From Cricetomys ansorgei (lineage: Eukaryota > Chordata > Mammalia > Rodentia > Nesomyidae), in contig JAMJFZ010000818.1 of assembly GCA_026225945.1 (NCBI GenBank), positions 7,406,001 to 7,470,000 on the forward strand: DNA of 64,000 nt, read 5' to 3'. Below, piece by piece: positions 20,211 through 31,392 of this stretch (the stretch's first letter is position 1; each line of letters starts with the position of its first letter). A program made the position numbers and the translations under genes. The notes beneath the pieces are model-generated. The model was not told the DNA's origin. It worked only from the letters and a program-made list of their open reading frames with translations, and ran no database searches.

Positions 20211-21455
20211 GGGAGGCAAGAGGGGACCAGGGGCCCCGGGCTGGAAATTGAGAAGTCCTGTGTGGTTCCAACCGGGAGTCACCTTACACCTGCCAGCAGC
20301 GTGTGAGACTCTGAGGACTTGATTGTCTCTCACTCCCGTCCCACCCACAGCCAGACCGTACCTGGTCTGGTGCCACCAGGGACGAGGGACACTGAGAGCC
20401 TTCTAGAAGGCTCTCACAGTGAGTGTGCCCCAGCCCTTGCCTAAAACTTTGAAGTAAAATCTGGATTCTCAGCACGGAGGCCCCTCTCCTGTGATTTCTC
20501 ACTTCACCTACTTGCTCTCTGTTATCCTTGCCAGTGGGCTCTTCCTTCTCCAGTTGCACGTTGCACCCCAGGGCCTTTGCATATGCCGATGTGGCTGCTG
20601 ACAGTCCCTCCAGGAGTTCCCATGCTTGACTTTCTCAGATCCCTTACATCCTGGGAACCTCTGACCACCCTTACTGGAGGCAGTGCACCTTGAAGTCTTC
20701 CTGGGTCATCCCTGTCCCTCCATCTCCCCAGCAGGACTTTTAGCTCCAGGATGTCTTCTTGAGCACCTGCTGGCTAGAGCTGAGCCAGGGAGGCACGTGG
20801 GAGGGAGCAGGGCAGAGCTTGGTTGGGCTGGGAGGCCTATACAGCCTTTGGACTTGAGTTCCTGCTCCTGAGAGCCCTCCTTTAACTGTTGCGGATACAG
20901 CTGCCGGAAGCCAGGAAAGGGTTAATTAGCAGAGAGAGACTGTAGCAGGGTGGAGGTGGAGGGAATAAGGTGGTGCAATTTGAACTTGCGAGGTCCAAGT
21001 TCAAGCCCAACTCCCTGCTTTGCACCCGGGGCCCCTGCCTCTCAAGTGGGGAAACCCCATTCTAAGTGCAGATGAAGTGTGTATACAGTAGGTTCTCCAG
21101 GAAGTCTCACTCGCCTCACAACTAACTAGGAGAAAGGACAGGTCTTGTCTCTAGTGCCCAGGCCTCCGTTTCAAGCCACATCGCCTGGGCCTCTACTCCT
21201 GTTATGGTTCACAGCTGTCCCTGTAGAAGGGACTTCAGTCTCCACCTCACTCTGTGGAGCGCGGGGCAGGGTCCCCACCCTTGTGGGGCTGTCCTGGAGC
21301 GCACCCTCACCAGCCCCACACAAGTGGGAGCCTCTCTCTCTCTCTCACACACACACAGATGTCTACGAGTCCCTGTGTGTCCTGCCCCAGCCAGCCCCCC
21401 TCCCCATCACTTCTGGAACTTTGGCTGCCCCCTGGCTGCTGGCTCCTGAGCCCTC
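20211..21455. other. GC-rich unique DNA
   Basis: About 1.2 kb without recognised elements apart from a short CT/CA run near 21330. Frames at 21145-21526 overlap in three phases and show no domain. Confidence 0.4.
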
Positions 21456-21610
21456 CTGTCACAGCCGAACCCGATCTGCCATTTGTTCCTGGGCGATGTG
21501 CAAATTGGCAACTCATTGATTATTAATGAAGTGTTAATTGCTCTCTGCAACCGGTTCCCACATGATGCTGTCTGGCGGTTTGGATGGGTTTTCCAGCGTG
21601 GGCTTCCACA
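21456..21610. promoter_or_regulatory. conserved-element candidate 7
   Basis: Contains GCAAATTGGC, CATTGATTATTAATGAAG and GTGTTAATTGC, with no repeat signature. A compact island of about 150 bases. Confidence 0.5.
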
Positions 21611-22029
21611 GCTGTTGAGACCAGCCTCTGGACTGGGGACAGGACCACGGGACACCTGACAGCTTTCAGGGTGCCCCCAAGTCCCGTAGATAGGTTGAAT
21701 GGAAGAACCGAATGCCCATGTGGAAACCAGTTCGCGTCCTCAGAGAGGGGCAGGAAGTGGGGGTGGCCCATGTGGTATTGGCCCAACCTCAGATGTGATG
21801 ACAGGAGCCCCTACAGGTGGCAGTTGCCCTCTGGCCTGGGAAGAGAGTTCTTCCATGGTGTCACTGCTGGGTTCCTACCTAGACACCTAGCTGTGAGGCT
21901 GTGAAAGCCAGGGCCCAGCCTTCCCTGGGCACAAGAGAGGGAGGCAGCTCCAGGGACCGGCGATGCTGATGTAGTGGAAACATCGTAGCTGGGGTGAGGC
22001 TCAAGATGGGCCCGTTGCCTGGGTGCACC

Positions 22030-22050
22030 AGGCAGTTGCCTGGCAACTGA
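22030..22050. promoter_or_regulatory. RFX X-box candidate
   Basis: GTTGCCTGGCAAC (22035-22047) is two perfect inverted RFX half-sites with a 1-base spacer. A further half-site GTTGCC lies about 20 bases upstream. RFX factors bind such X-boxes in ciliary, MHC II and neural genes. Use here is unproven. Confidence 0.55.
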
Positions 22051-23075
22051 GGCTCAGGGGCCTCCGGCAAGCAGATCTGGCTTCTCGGGGGATCAGTTCC
22101 CAGGGGACAGGGATGACGATGGAGCAGGAAGCCCTCGCTTTGATGATCTCAAAGGTCAAGACCATGGAAGATCCCAGAGCCTGACACCTGGCCCCTCACC
22201 TCTGAGTAAGGGCTGTCCCCGAAGTCCTCAGTTCTGGAGTTTTCTGGTACCGACTAGGGGTTCACTGAGGCCAGCTGGACCTCTCAAGCTCACTGAGGGC
22301 TTGCCTAACCATTGTTCTAGCCTCGAGGGCCACACCCTGGTGTGTGAGAGTGGCTTGCTTTACCTCAGCCCTGCCTGGCTTGTTCCAGGGCTTTGGGGTG
22401 GGCAGGCTCTGGGATTTGACTCAACATCAACCAGGGGGTCATAGTGCATCATGGGAAAATCTCCAATTGGATTTGCATCTGGGATACTCTTGGGCCCAGG
22501 GCAGGTGGGATCCCTCCCACCCGACTCCCTTCATATAGCAGGAGCATCGATTCTGCAGCAAGATCTCTTGGTCTAGTGTGGTCAGGCTGTGACCTCATCT
22601 GCTTCTAACCTCCTGAAGCCTGGACTGTCCTGAGGGTGTGTGCCAAGGTCCTGTGGTGAACCCTGCCCCAGCCTGTTCATCTGCCACAGACAAACCTATT
22701 GTCACCGAGCATCCATGAACAGGCTGCCAGGGAAGGACCCAGAGATGGGCAGGAATTGAAGAGTCAGGGACAGCCCATGTCCTGCCAGAGCCTTGGCTTC
22801 CCTGTCAGAGAAAGGGAAGCAAGGCCCTGTGGTGGTTGAGTTTCTGGGAGTGTGCGTGGGGTGCCCAGGGGGTAGGGGTGGGGGGTCAGCAAACTTAGAA
22901 GTTCCAGTCCCTATAGTGAGAGCTGTGGGGATTCACACCTCATATGAAAGAGGAGAGACAGTGGGTGCGATGGAAAGGAAAAAGAAGGTGAAGGAAGAAG
23001 AGAGATAAAGTAAAAGACAGAATATTTGGACAGGCCAGCACTGGCACACGTTCACAGGGTTTGTGTGGGGGGTCG
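22051..23075. other. unique DNA, nothing recognised
   Basis: About 1 kb of mixed, mostly GC-rich sequence. No element or exon identified. Confidence 0.4.
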
Positions 23076-23077
23076 TG

Positions 23078-23205
23078 CTTTTTCACGGCTGCATAGTATT
23101 CTACTCAAAGGGGCCTCACCACTCTCCTGGGGTGACTCATTCCCAATTCTGAATGCTCTGGATGATACAGGAAGAAAGTCCTAGTTCATATCTTCAATAT
23201 TCACA
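23078..23205. repeat. possible L1 fragment
   Basis: 'CACGGCTGCATAGTATTCTAC' type text resembles a phrase common in old L1 copies. The rest is too short and diverged to orient with confidence. Confidence 0.3.
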
Positions 23206-23479
23206 CGTCAAGAGGACGCTTCGCACCAAGAGTGTGTTCCTGCCCAGACAGCTCCCTCCCTTGAAGCGGGGGAGGGGGGCCACTCATTGTACTTGGTGCC
23301 GAGAGATGTCTTCTGTGGCCTGAAGCTCCAGGCTGAGCGACTCCTGGGGTGGCCGATGGTGACCCTCCCTGCTGCACTCATCTTCCTGCTCGCAATGCTT
23401 CTTTGCATCCCATCCTTGAGTGTGGATATCACGGTGGCCCCCTTCCCTTCCCGCCCCTCCGGTTCCTTCCTGTTCCCTT

Positions 23480-23582
23480 TAGAGAGATAGTTTCACTTCA
23501 TAGCACATGGTCTTCTTAAACTGTAATCTTCCTGCCTCAGCCTCCCCAGTCCTGGGGCGGCAGGCCCGTGTCACCGGCTACC
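23480..23582 (-). repeat. B1-like SINE, old
   Basis: 'CTTCCTGCCTCAGCCTCCCCAGTCCTGGGGCGGCAGGCC' type text follows the reversed B1 order. Much diverged. Confidence 0.5.
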
Positions 23583-24125
23583 TCTTAGTGATAAGCTCCG
23601 AGCTCCCATTCTGGTGCCTTTCACCCCTTCTGTGTCTTTTCCTCCAGCTTCCTGTTTGTCACCTTTACAATCGGAAGCGCAAATCGTACCTTAGCCGAGG
23701 GAGCTGAGAATGCAGGGGAGAAAGGGGAGACCAGGGCTCCTACTTTGGGGAAGGGAGTAGGCATGGCAGATGGAGAAGCTATTCTGTCCACTGGGGACAC
23801 ACTGTGCCTCCCAGTTCCTCCGTGGCACCTGCACCCTCTGGTTGTTGGTGGTTGGGGATGGGGCTGGGCTGTATTGGGGTCTCCTGTGACGTCCTCCTGG
23901 GGATGCATGCCTGGGGACAGCTGAATCAGGCCAACGCTGCCCTCTAGGCTGATGGGGGCTTGGAGGACGATTTTCAAGTGACTTTGGAAGTTGGTGAGAC
24001 AGGGCAGGAAGCACAAAGCAGAAAGAAAGAGACAAAGATGGTGCCCCTCGCTGGAGCTCCGTGTCCCTACCATCGACAGGGTGGTCACCTACCCCAGCCG
24101 CCTCTCCTTCTGTCCCTTGCCTCTC
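23583..24125. other. unique DNA, nothing recognised
   Basis: Two minus-strand frames of about 155 codons overlap here (23621-24088 and 23691-24161) in different phases. Neither has a recognisable domain or a supportive splice context. Confidence 0.4.
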
Positions 24126-24129
24126 GGCC

Positions 24130-24610
24130 TCTCTCTGCCACGCGCATATCCCGATTTTCAAGTAGAGACTCCTTGGAGGTAGGCTGGGCGCTCATGAGGT
24201 TCGAGTGTGTCTCAAATATGTCGCAGACCCAAAATACAATAAATATTTAATTTTACTTTATTAAATACCAAACCGGTGATGGCTGACACTTTATTAAAGC
24301 GTCAGGGCCAGTGTTCCTACCCTCTAATTACTTATTCTAACAAGGCAGGAGGCCTGTGCGTCGGGCTCGGGTGTGCAGGAGGCGTACTGAGTTAAGTAAC
24401 ACCTATTAAACTCACATTTGCACCTAGAGGCATCTCATTAATGCCCTGGCCGGCATCATAGCCGCCTCCACTCAGGCTGACCCCAAGCTGTGAGGGAAGA
24501 GCCGCCCCGATCACACCCGGTTGCAGCCTCTCTGACCGGGACAGCCTGTAAAATTAACAGCGACTCTCCAACTAATTGAATCCTTGACAAATGGGGGCTC
24601 TCCTAGCCGT
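24130..24610. promoter_or_regulatory. conserved-element candidate 8 (long)
   Basis: About 480 bases. The core has CAATAAATATTTAATTTTAC, TTTATTAAATACC, CACTTTATTAAAGCG, TCTAATTACTTATTC, CCTATTAAACTCAC, CTCATTAATGCC, AAAATTAACAGC and CAACTAATTG, mixed with CpG words (GTGCGTCGGGCTCGGG). No repeat signature. The length and word density make this a leading enhancer candidate. Confidence 0.6.
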
Positions 24611-24998
24611 ATCCTGGACTTCATGTCCAGGGCTGTCCCTTTGCCTCCTCGAGCTGTCCTGGCTGGGCAGGCTTGGGTGGTCAGCCGTACGATGGAGGAG
24701 TTTGCTCCTTGGAGGGGTCGGTATTGGATGATGTCTCTGTTTCTTTTTCGCACCTGTCTTGGGGAAACCTGTTATCTGCATGCCCAGTTTTTGGGAGAGC
24801 TCTGAACTGACTGGTTCCTATCATGGTGGGCCTTGCCTGGCTGTCTGGGGCTGAGTAACACGCAGCTGTATAATTCTCTGAACCTTTCGTGTCAGTATAG
24901 ACATCATTGGGACAGGAGAGAAAGGACAAGATGGCTCAGTGGAAATCGGCTGTCCCCAGACCAGAGACCCGGGTGGATAGAGGGGAGAAGAGAGTAGA

Positions 24999-25152
24999 GA
25001 GAGCCAGGTGTGGCATCGTGTGTTTGTAATCTAGCACTCAAGAACCTGAGGCAGGAGGATTCTTGTGAGTTTGAGGTCAACCTGGCTACATATGAATTTG
25101 AGGTTAGACTGGGCTGCACTTTGAGAACTTGTCTCAAAGACAAACAAACAAG
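24999..25152 (+). repeat. B1 SINE
   Basis: 'GCCAGGTGTGGCATCG', 'TGAGGCAGGAGGATTCTTGTGAG' and an A-rich tail with ACAAACAAACA. Confidence 0.85.
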
Positions 25153-25159
25153 AACGTGC

Positions 25160-25624
25160 AGGATGGTAGAGCAGGCAGCTCAGTTGGCAAAATGCTTGCT
25201 GAGTTAGCATGGGAACCTGAGTTCAGATCCCTAGAACCACAGAAAGAGTCAGATGTGACGGCCAACGAGAGGGCATAGCAGGCAAGGCGCTTGCTGCCGA
25301 GGTGCAGGGCCTGAGTTGGATCCCTGGGACCCGATTGGTAAGAGGAGAGAAATGATTCCTGCAAGTTGTCCTCTGACCTCCAGATGCATGCCTTGGCACA
25401 TGTGCCGACCTTCCTAACAAACGGATGCATGTAACGCAAACCGTTAATTGCTAGGCACAGCACCCTGAGTCTGTAACCTCAGGGCTGGGGGTGGAGACGG
25501 GGGCTCTCCAGGGCTTGCTGGCCAGTTTAGCTGGAATGGTGAGCTCCAGGCTTAGAGAGAGACCAAGATGGAGAGAAATCGAGGAAGATTCCCAACCTCA
25601 ACCTCTAGCCTCCAAATTTCACCT
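25160..25624 (+). repeat. tRNA-headed SINEs, apparently nested
   Basis: A first head (25170-25250, 'CAGCTCAGTTGGCAAAATGC...GAGTTCAGATCCC') is followed by a second head (25260-25435, 'AAGGCGCTTGCTGCCG...GAGTTGGATCCC'). From about 25440 comes a B3/B4-type 3' part ('GGGCTTGCTGGCCAG...GAGAGAGACC') that fits the first copy. The second element therefore seems to have inserted into the first. Confidence 0.6.
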
Positions 25625-26218
25625 GCAGACAGACAGACAGACATACAGATACACAGATATATAGATAGACAGACAGACACATAGACAGACACACAGAGAT
25701 ATAGACAGACACACAGTCACACAGACACACACACAGACACACACACAGATATATAGACAGACAGACACACAGATACACAGACAGACCCACAGATATATAG
25801 ACAGACAAACAGACACATAGACAGACACACAGAGATATAGACAGACACACATACACAAACACACACACAGATATATAGACAGACAGACACATAGTCACAC
25901 AGACACACACACACAGACACACACACAGATATATAGACAGACAGACACACAGATACACAGACAGACCCACAGATATATAGACAGACAGACACACAGACAG
26001 ACACATACACAGATATATAGACAGACACACAGATACACAGACAGACAGACATACATACATACAGATATAGACAGACAGACAGGCACACAGACAGACACAC
26101 AGATATATAGACAGACAGACACACAAATACACAGACTGACAGGCACACACACAGATATAAACAGACAGACAGACAGACAGACAGACACACAATCATACAG
26201 ACAGACACAAACAGGCAA
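25625..26218. repeat. ACAG/ACAC/ATAT array with 180-bp duplication
   Basis: About 590 bases built from CAGA, CACA and TATA words. The 60 bases starting at 25741 are repeated exactly from 25921, so a 180-base block has been duplicated. Both strands stay open for long stretches (up to 195 codons minus, Cys/Val/Ser-rich), which is a by-product of the units. Confidence 0.95.
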
Positions 26219-26524
26219 GAGAAGAAGTAGCCCCTATAGCTCAGATCTGACTCCCCTCAGTGGCTACCTCCTCCCCCCTGGTCCCCTTCTTCCTCCCGTC
26301 ACTGTGCAGGCCTTAGGCACTGCTGGTCCCTCTCTCTCCACTGCCCCTTTGTCCTCCAGGGACAAGAACGCTGCTCCTCCTCGGTCATCTGCATCCTTTG
26401 CACTGGGTATCACAGTAACCACAGGGCTCCACGCTACAGCCAGAGGTCAACATGGTCAGGGACGAGCCGTCAATCACCTATCTGTTCCTCTGTCCATTCA
26501 TCATCTATCTTTCCCTTTCTATCT

Positions 26525-26600
26525 ATTTATATATACATATACACATATATATACACACACACACACTTATAACCTACCTATTTATCTACCTACCTGCTTT
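26525..26600. repeat. TATA/CACA/CTAC simple repeat
   Basis: Short mixed run of ATAC and ACAC, then TACC words. Confidence 0.8.
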
Positions 26601-26629
26601 TTATCTATAATGTTCATACTAGTTATGGC

Positions 26630-26770
26630 GATGCACTGCTGATGTCTCAATACTTGAGAGTTTGAGGCAGAAAGATTAAAAGATTCAAGACCTGTCTGGG
26701 CTAACAGAGTGAACTTAAGGTCAGCCTGGACAGCTTGGAGAAACCCTGTCTCAGGTTAAAGAGTAAACAA
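26630..26770 (+). repeat. B1-like half of a B1-ID SINE
   Basis: 'GAGTTTGAGGCAGAAAGATTAAAAGATTCAAGACCTG', 'AAGGTCAGCCTGG' and 'AAACCCTGTCTCAGG' are in B1 order. It belongs with the following ID part. Confidence 0.7.
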
Positions 26771-26900
26771 GAACTAAAAGCACAGCTCAGAGGTAGAACA
26801 CCTTCCTAGAATCCCCCCAGTGAGGGCTGGCAGTTTGGCCAAACAGGGCAACATCTTGCTAGCATGTACAAGGTCCTGGGTTCCATCCCTAACACAGCAA
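26771..26900 (+). repeat. ID part with one extra 52-bp-type unit, locus B
   Basis: 'CACAGCTCAGAGGTAGAACACC...TAGAATCCCCCCAGTGAGGG' is the array unit. It is followed by a normal ID 3' end ('CTAGCATGTACAAGGTCCTGGGTTCCATCCC') and an ACAAACAAAC tail. It shows the state before a large expansion. Confidence 0.7.
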
Positions 26901-28075
26901 AAGAAAACAAACAAACAAACAAACTCCTTTTAAGTCCTCAAACTGCCCAGGAACAAACTGAGGTACCTCTGGGGGGTAATGAGCTCCCCATAAGCAGAAA
27001 CTTTCAGTCAGAGGCCAAAGTCACCTTCAAAATCCTTGCTGGGATAAGGTGCCTTTGGATCTCAGACTGAGCAAGGCTGGGCAGTGGGTGGCCCAGCTCT
27101 GTGGGTCCCCAAGCCTGCGCTGCAGCCTTGGTCCCCCCCACAATGTGCCAGCCTGGCATAAAACAGGTATGATCATATTTAGGCTCTGACATTGACAGCA
27201 GGACCTGCTGACCTCACGTCCATGCCACCCCGGGGGCTCAGCCATGGGCAGATTTAGACAGGGACTGGTAAACATCTGTGCAGGTCACCAGGGGGAAAGA
27301 GACAGCTCACTCTCACACCTTGTCCACCTGCTCCTCTCTGCGTTGGGCCCTTTGCATCTGCCCTGGGGGCTCTCCCTTCCAGTCTCTCTCTCTCTCCTCT
27401 CTCTGTCCCTCCTCCCTGCCCCAGTATCCTGGCTGCTGTCTCTGTCAATGTGTCCCTCTGTCTGTCTCCCTGGAAGGGTAGAGGCTGGTACGGGGGGTGG
27501 GGCAGGAGCTTGCCACCCAGCATTGTCCAGTCTTTCTAGTTTCTCCCATCTCTGAGGCGTATTTACAGGCTCCCAAAATCCCAGGACCCCTTCTCCGACA
27601 ACTCACAAAGGCAGGGAGGTGGGGGGGGGGTGTCCAGGAGGCTGACCACTGGGGGGCGCTCAAGCCCCCTGTACCTACCTAGAGCCAGGGTAACCTCATT
27701 CTAACTGCTTGAATCTCTATTTCCTGCATCACTGTGTCGACTTGGCATCCCTCTGCCATAGCACCCCACAAATGAAGCCCCCAAGAGAGGGCGCCTCATT
27801 AGCAATCACTCTCCATGCTGTTGGAGTCAATGGCCCACTCCACCCAAGCAAGCAGGATGAGTCATGTGCCACCATATGTGTAATCATGTAACCACCATGG
27901 GTGGGCCTCAGTTGCCTGTCTGTAAGATGGGACTAAAAGCTGACTAGTGCTCAAGGAAGCAGGCAGCCATGGGGTGGAGCACTCAGCCAACTCCTACTCT
28001 CACTGTCTGGGTACTCCACGAAGCCCTGAAGGGTAGGGCCAGCCACGGGCAAGGTAGTCGCGAGCCAGCCATGGT
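26901..28075. other. unique DNA with a CTCF-like word
   Basis: About 1.2 kb. CCACTGGGGGGCGCT (27646-27660) is a CTCF-like core with one mismatch, and 'CTGTCTGTAAGATGGGACTAAAAG' near 27918 may be MIR. Frames at 27244-27555 show no domain. Confidence 0.4.
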
Positions 28076-28500
28076 AGCCTAGTGGTCATTGATTGTCAGG
28101 TCTCTGTAGTGAGTCCCATCCTTGGTGGGCTGGGGTCCCAAAAGGCAGGGTGTAGGTGGGCCTGAGGTCCCATCTGTAGGTGGAGTCTGGTGGATAGACT
28201 CCAAGGGAAGTGGGGTTACTAATGGGTGGGGCCGTTGGTGAGCATTGTGGGAAGAGATCCACAGTGGGAGGGGTCACTGAGTAAGGGTCCGCTGTGGTCA
28301 GGGTCGCTGATGGGCGGGGCTGTTGATGGGCAGGGTCATTGGATGGGAAAGGGTCTAGATGGAAGAGTTCGTTGATAGGCTATTGGCATTAAGGGCTCAT
28401 TGGCGGGTGAAGAAGACACTGGTGGTCAGGGTCCTCAGTGGGTGAGGTCATTATTGGGCCGGGTCACTTGCGGTAGAGTCATTGCTAGGTAGGGGTCCTT
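28076..28500 (+). repeat. decayed GGTCATTGATGGG-type minisatellite
   Basis: Variants of GGTCATTGATGGGC recur, for example GGTCATTGATTG (28083), GGGTCACTGAG (28271), GGGTCGCTGATGGGCGGGG (28301), GGGTCATTGGATGGG (28336), GCTCATTGGCGGG and GGTCATTATTGGG. Spacing is irregular at about 18-35 bases, so this is an old, mutated tandem array. Confidence 0.6.
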
Positions 28501-28519
28501 AGCAGAACTATTCTGGGGG

Positions 28520-28715
28520 GAATCTTGGCGGGGCCTGGGGTCTGCGCTCCCGCCCGCTGTCGGCAGGGGGCGCCCCTTGCGCGTCGCTGCGTCTGGTCCT
28601 GGCTCTGCCAGGCGCGTTGCCTGCGGAGACTCTGCCCCGGCCACAGCGGAACCGCAAGGGCACCTGCGCCAGCCGGGAGGCGCTGCCGGGCTGCAGACCG
28701 ATGCGTGCTTAGGTG
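28520..28715. promoter_or_regulatory. small CpG-rich patch
   Basis: About 200 bases clearly richer in C, G and CpG than their flanks, with a CTCF-like word GGCAGGGGGCGCC near 28562. It could be a weak CpG-island promoter or enhancer. Both strands are open here, but the predicted peptides resemble nothing known. Confidence 0.4.
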
Positions 28716-29385
28716 TTCCTGGGGAGGATTCTTTACATCTGCACCCCAGCCCAGGTCCCTGCCTCCCGGATTTCTCCCCTAGCTTCATTGGGTCCCATCT
28801 GGCCTCCCCTCTGGAGCAAACCGGGTAGGGCGGAGAGGCTCAGAGACAGGCATGAATCCAGGTCCTGGCTCGTCAGGGCAGGGCAGCTGGCTGCCCAAGA
28901 CCAGCTGGATTGGGGAACCTTGTAAAGGCTAGGTGACCCCTGCCTCAGTTTCCCCATATGTGGAACAGGGACGCTGCGTGCAAGCCTAGGTGAGCACAAA
29001 GGTCATTGGTTGAGGCTTACTCACGCCTCAGGTTCTGGGTCTGGGATCTGAGGACTCCTGAGACTGTGCATCCTTGGTCAAGCTGCACCCCCTCTCTGAG
29101 CTCAGTCTTGCTTGCCAAGCTGCCTCCCTGCCCTGGGGGCAAACGGAGACGGAGACTCCCGTGGAGGAAGGCCAATAAACACCTTAATCCATCCAGAAAT
29201 GGGTGACTCTCTCTTTGGAATTCTTCAGAGGAAATCCTGATCATAGCGAAGTGGCTGGGTATCGCTGACTACGTGGGGGATAGCCTCATCTACAGAAGTG
29301 ATAGAAACCTTCAGAGGAACCACAACGGTCAGCCTGGTCTACTCTTCAGATGGGGAAACCGAGTTAAGGCAGTCCTAGTGGCCTG
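28716..29385. other. unique DNA with MIR relics
   Basis: MIR cores appear near 28940 ('CTGCCTCAGTTTCCCCATATG', sense), near 29040-29110 (sense, weak) and near 29348 ('CAGATGGGGAAACCGAG', antisense). Nothing else is recognised. Confidence 0.45.
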
Positions 29386-29479
29386 CTAGAATATCTTCCC
29401 ACATCACCACAGCCGGAGGGTGGGGTTCCTGCTTCCCCCCCCCAACCCCCATTCTCCGTGCTCGGTGACCTCTGCGGTG

Positions 29480-29725
29480 GGGCACATGGCGCCATGATTT
29501 ACGAGCAACTGAATGGTGTTTGTGTCTCCTTGGAAAGCAATCTGGGTTGGGCTCTTTGATGATGGAATCTCGGTCTGGGAACCTTCCTCGGAGGATGATT
29601 CGAAAACCACGCCTTGTCTCCCGCACAAAGATGTTCAGCACAGTGTTTATAACCATGGAAAATTGCAGCTACCAGTGGTGTGTCCCCAGAGCCCTTGGGG
29701 ACCCATACGTCTTGGGCTGGTGTCA
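29480..29725. promoter_or_regulatory. conserved-element or exon candidate 9a
   Basis: A non-repetitive block that is balanced in composition, unlike its neighbours, and keeps words such as GATTTACGAGC, GGATGATTCG and GTTTATAACC. Minus-strand frames stay open across it (29375-29656 and 29499-29852), but I recognise no protein. It may be a conserved non-coding element or a non-coding exon. Confidence 0.35.
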
Positions 29726-29884
29726 GCACTGGGACTTTTTTTTTTTTAATGCTGGGGTGTATAGGAGAAGGTGCGGGGTTGAGTCTATGCAGTGCTGTGG
29801 AGAACCCACCCAGTGAGGCTGATTGAGCATCTCCCCCTCCCCCCCACCCCAACTCTTTACCCCATGAGCGTGTGTTCTGTTGAT

Positions 29885-30035
29885 CGTAGGAGAAGCCAAC
29901 ATCATTTAAATGGAAAATTATTGAAAGCCCCTCTTGTATACTGCAGTATTTATGAGCGAGATGATACGGAGGCTGGGATTTGTTTTAAAACTAACTCCAG
30001 ATGTGTTACTGCATTACTAGGGCAATTAACAAGGA
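29885..30035. promoter_or_regulatory. conserved-element candidate 9b
   Basis: Contains the palindrome CATTTAAATG, AAAATTATTG, GTATTTATGAGC, TTTTAAAACTAAC, TGCATTACTAG and GGCAATTAAC with no repeat signature. Bounded by a CA microsatellite on its right. Confidence 0.5.
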
Positions 30036-30040
30036 AGTTT

Positions 30041-30080
30041 GCACACACACACGCGCACACACACACACACACACACACAG
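30041..30080. repeat. (CA)n microsatellite
   Basis: About 18 CA units with a CGCG interruption. Confidence 0.95.
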
Positions 30081-31290
30081 GCAAACACATGCATGGCACA
30101 AACCCCACTGTGTGGTGGTTGGCTTACACCAGGTCTGGTGGGGGGAGGGGCAGGGAGAAGAGGTGATTCCACCTGGAGATGGGTGTCCTGGGTTTTACTT
30201 TTGTTCTGCAACATGGTCAATTAGCCCAGTTATCTGGGATGAAATGGGGGAAAGGGCCTGTGGTAGACCCTTCCTTAAGGTTGGAAGGGCAGGCCAACCA
30301 CGCAGGTCCAGACCTTTGGGATAGACCAGGCTTCCTGGTCAAGTGTCAGGACCGAGTTACGGGTTCCAGGCTTCAGAAGCCCTAGCATTTGGGACAGAAT
30401 GGGAAACAGCCAGAAGGGAAATGAGAGATTATCTCTGAGCTCCAGCCAGCACCTGTGGGTGTCCACAGTGGACAGGTGAGAGGCAGGGCCCGGATACTCT
30501 GCCATGGCTTGGCTCCCAAGGGGCCATCTCAGCTTGTTTATCCTTCTCTGGTTCCCAGGGAGGCTCAGTTTTTGAGCACATGATGCTGATAGCTGTGGGG
30601 GACAATGAGGAACTTCCCGGTTGAGTGGAATGACATCTGTGAAGGCTATATGGTAGGACAGGGGTGTCTGGCCCCCTCTCTCCAGGGCTGATGAGGCACA
30701 AGCTTGGAGCCAAGCATCCAAGCACACATTGTGAGCCTGCCTCAGTCTCTTCATCTGCGAGATGGGGGCAGATGGAACTTGCAACCATGCCTGGGCTGGT
30801 GTGAATGCCAGGGGCTCTCTGATGACACACTTGGACACTGGCCCGCCTCGTTGCTGCCTCTCCGTGTGTCCAATCACGAGCGAACTCAGTTGGAGATGTC
30901 TGACGCCCCGTAGCCCACAGCATCTGAAAGGAAGCCGTGGGCCGGTCTTCGTGCCTCTTTATGCTGGCGCTGGGAACAGGTCTTGCTTGCATATGGAGCG
31001 CACCCGGCAGGCTGCCATGACGTTAACCTAAAAGCTGTGACCCTCCCGTTCTCTCTTGAATACTCCCACTCCTTGTACTCACTTCTTCAGCCATACTGGT
31101 TTGTGGAATTCGCAAACCCAGAACTCTTTTGGGTCTTCACCATTGTGGGTGCTTCCTTCCTGTGGACTCTCAGCTGTCCCTCATCGGTTACCTCTCTGAA
31201 GGGCCATTCAGCTGACCACAGTAGGCTCCTGTCCTCCCATCTTCTCATGCTCTTCTTGCTCTGTGACTTGGGCCTGATCCCTTGGATCAG
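30081..31290. other. unique DNA with a MIR word
   Basis: 'GCCTGCCTCAGTCTCTTCATCTGCGAGATGGGG' type text near 30737 is MIR-like. Minus-strand frames of 200 and 187 codons at 30275-30992 overlap in different phases and match nothing I know. Confidence 0.4.
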
Positions 31291-31299
31291 ACAGATGGA

Positions 31300-31392
31300 G
31301 ACACACACACACGTGCACACACACACACACACACACATGCACGCACACACGCACATGCATGCACATACACACACGCACACGCACATGCACAA
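31300..31392. repeat. (CA)n / CACG / CATG microsatellite
   Basis: About 90 bases of alternating purine-pyrimidine units. Confidence 0.95.

Noticed and set aside
23621..24161. Two minus-strand frames of about 155 codons
   Set aside because: They overlap in different phases with no recognisable domain; probably chance in GC-rich DNA.
25605..26218. Several overlapping 81-195 codon minus-strand frames rich in Cys, Val and Ser
   Set aside because: They are one simple repeat read in three phases. Overlap in all phases is typical of low-complexity DNA, not of a cysteine-rich protein.
30275..30992. Two minus-strand frames of about 190-200 codons in unique DNA
   Set aside because: They overlap in different phases, contain a MIR fragment and show no domain. 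GC-rich DNA makes such lengths by chance.
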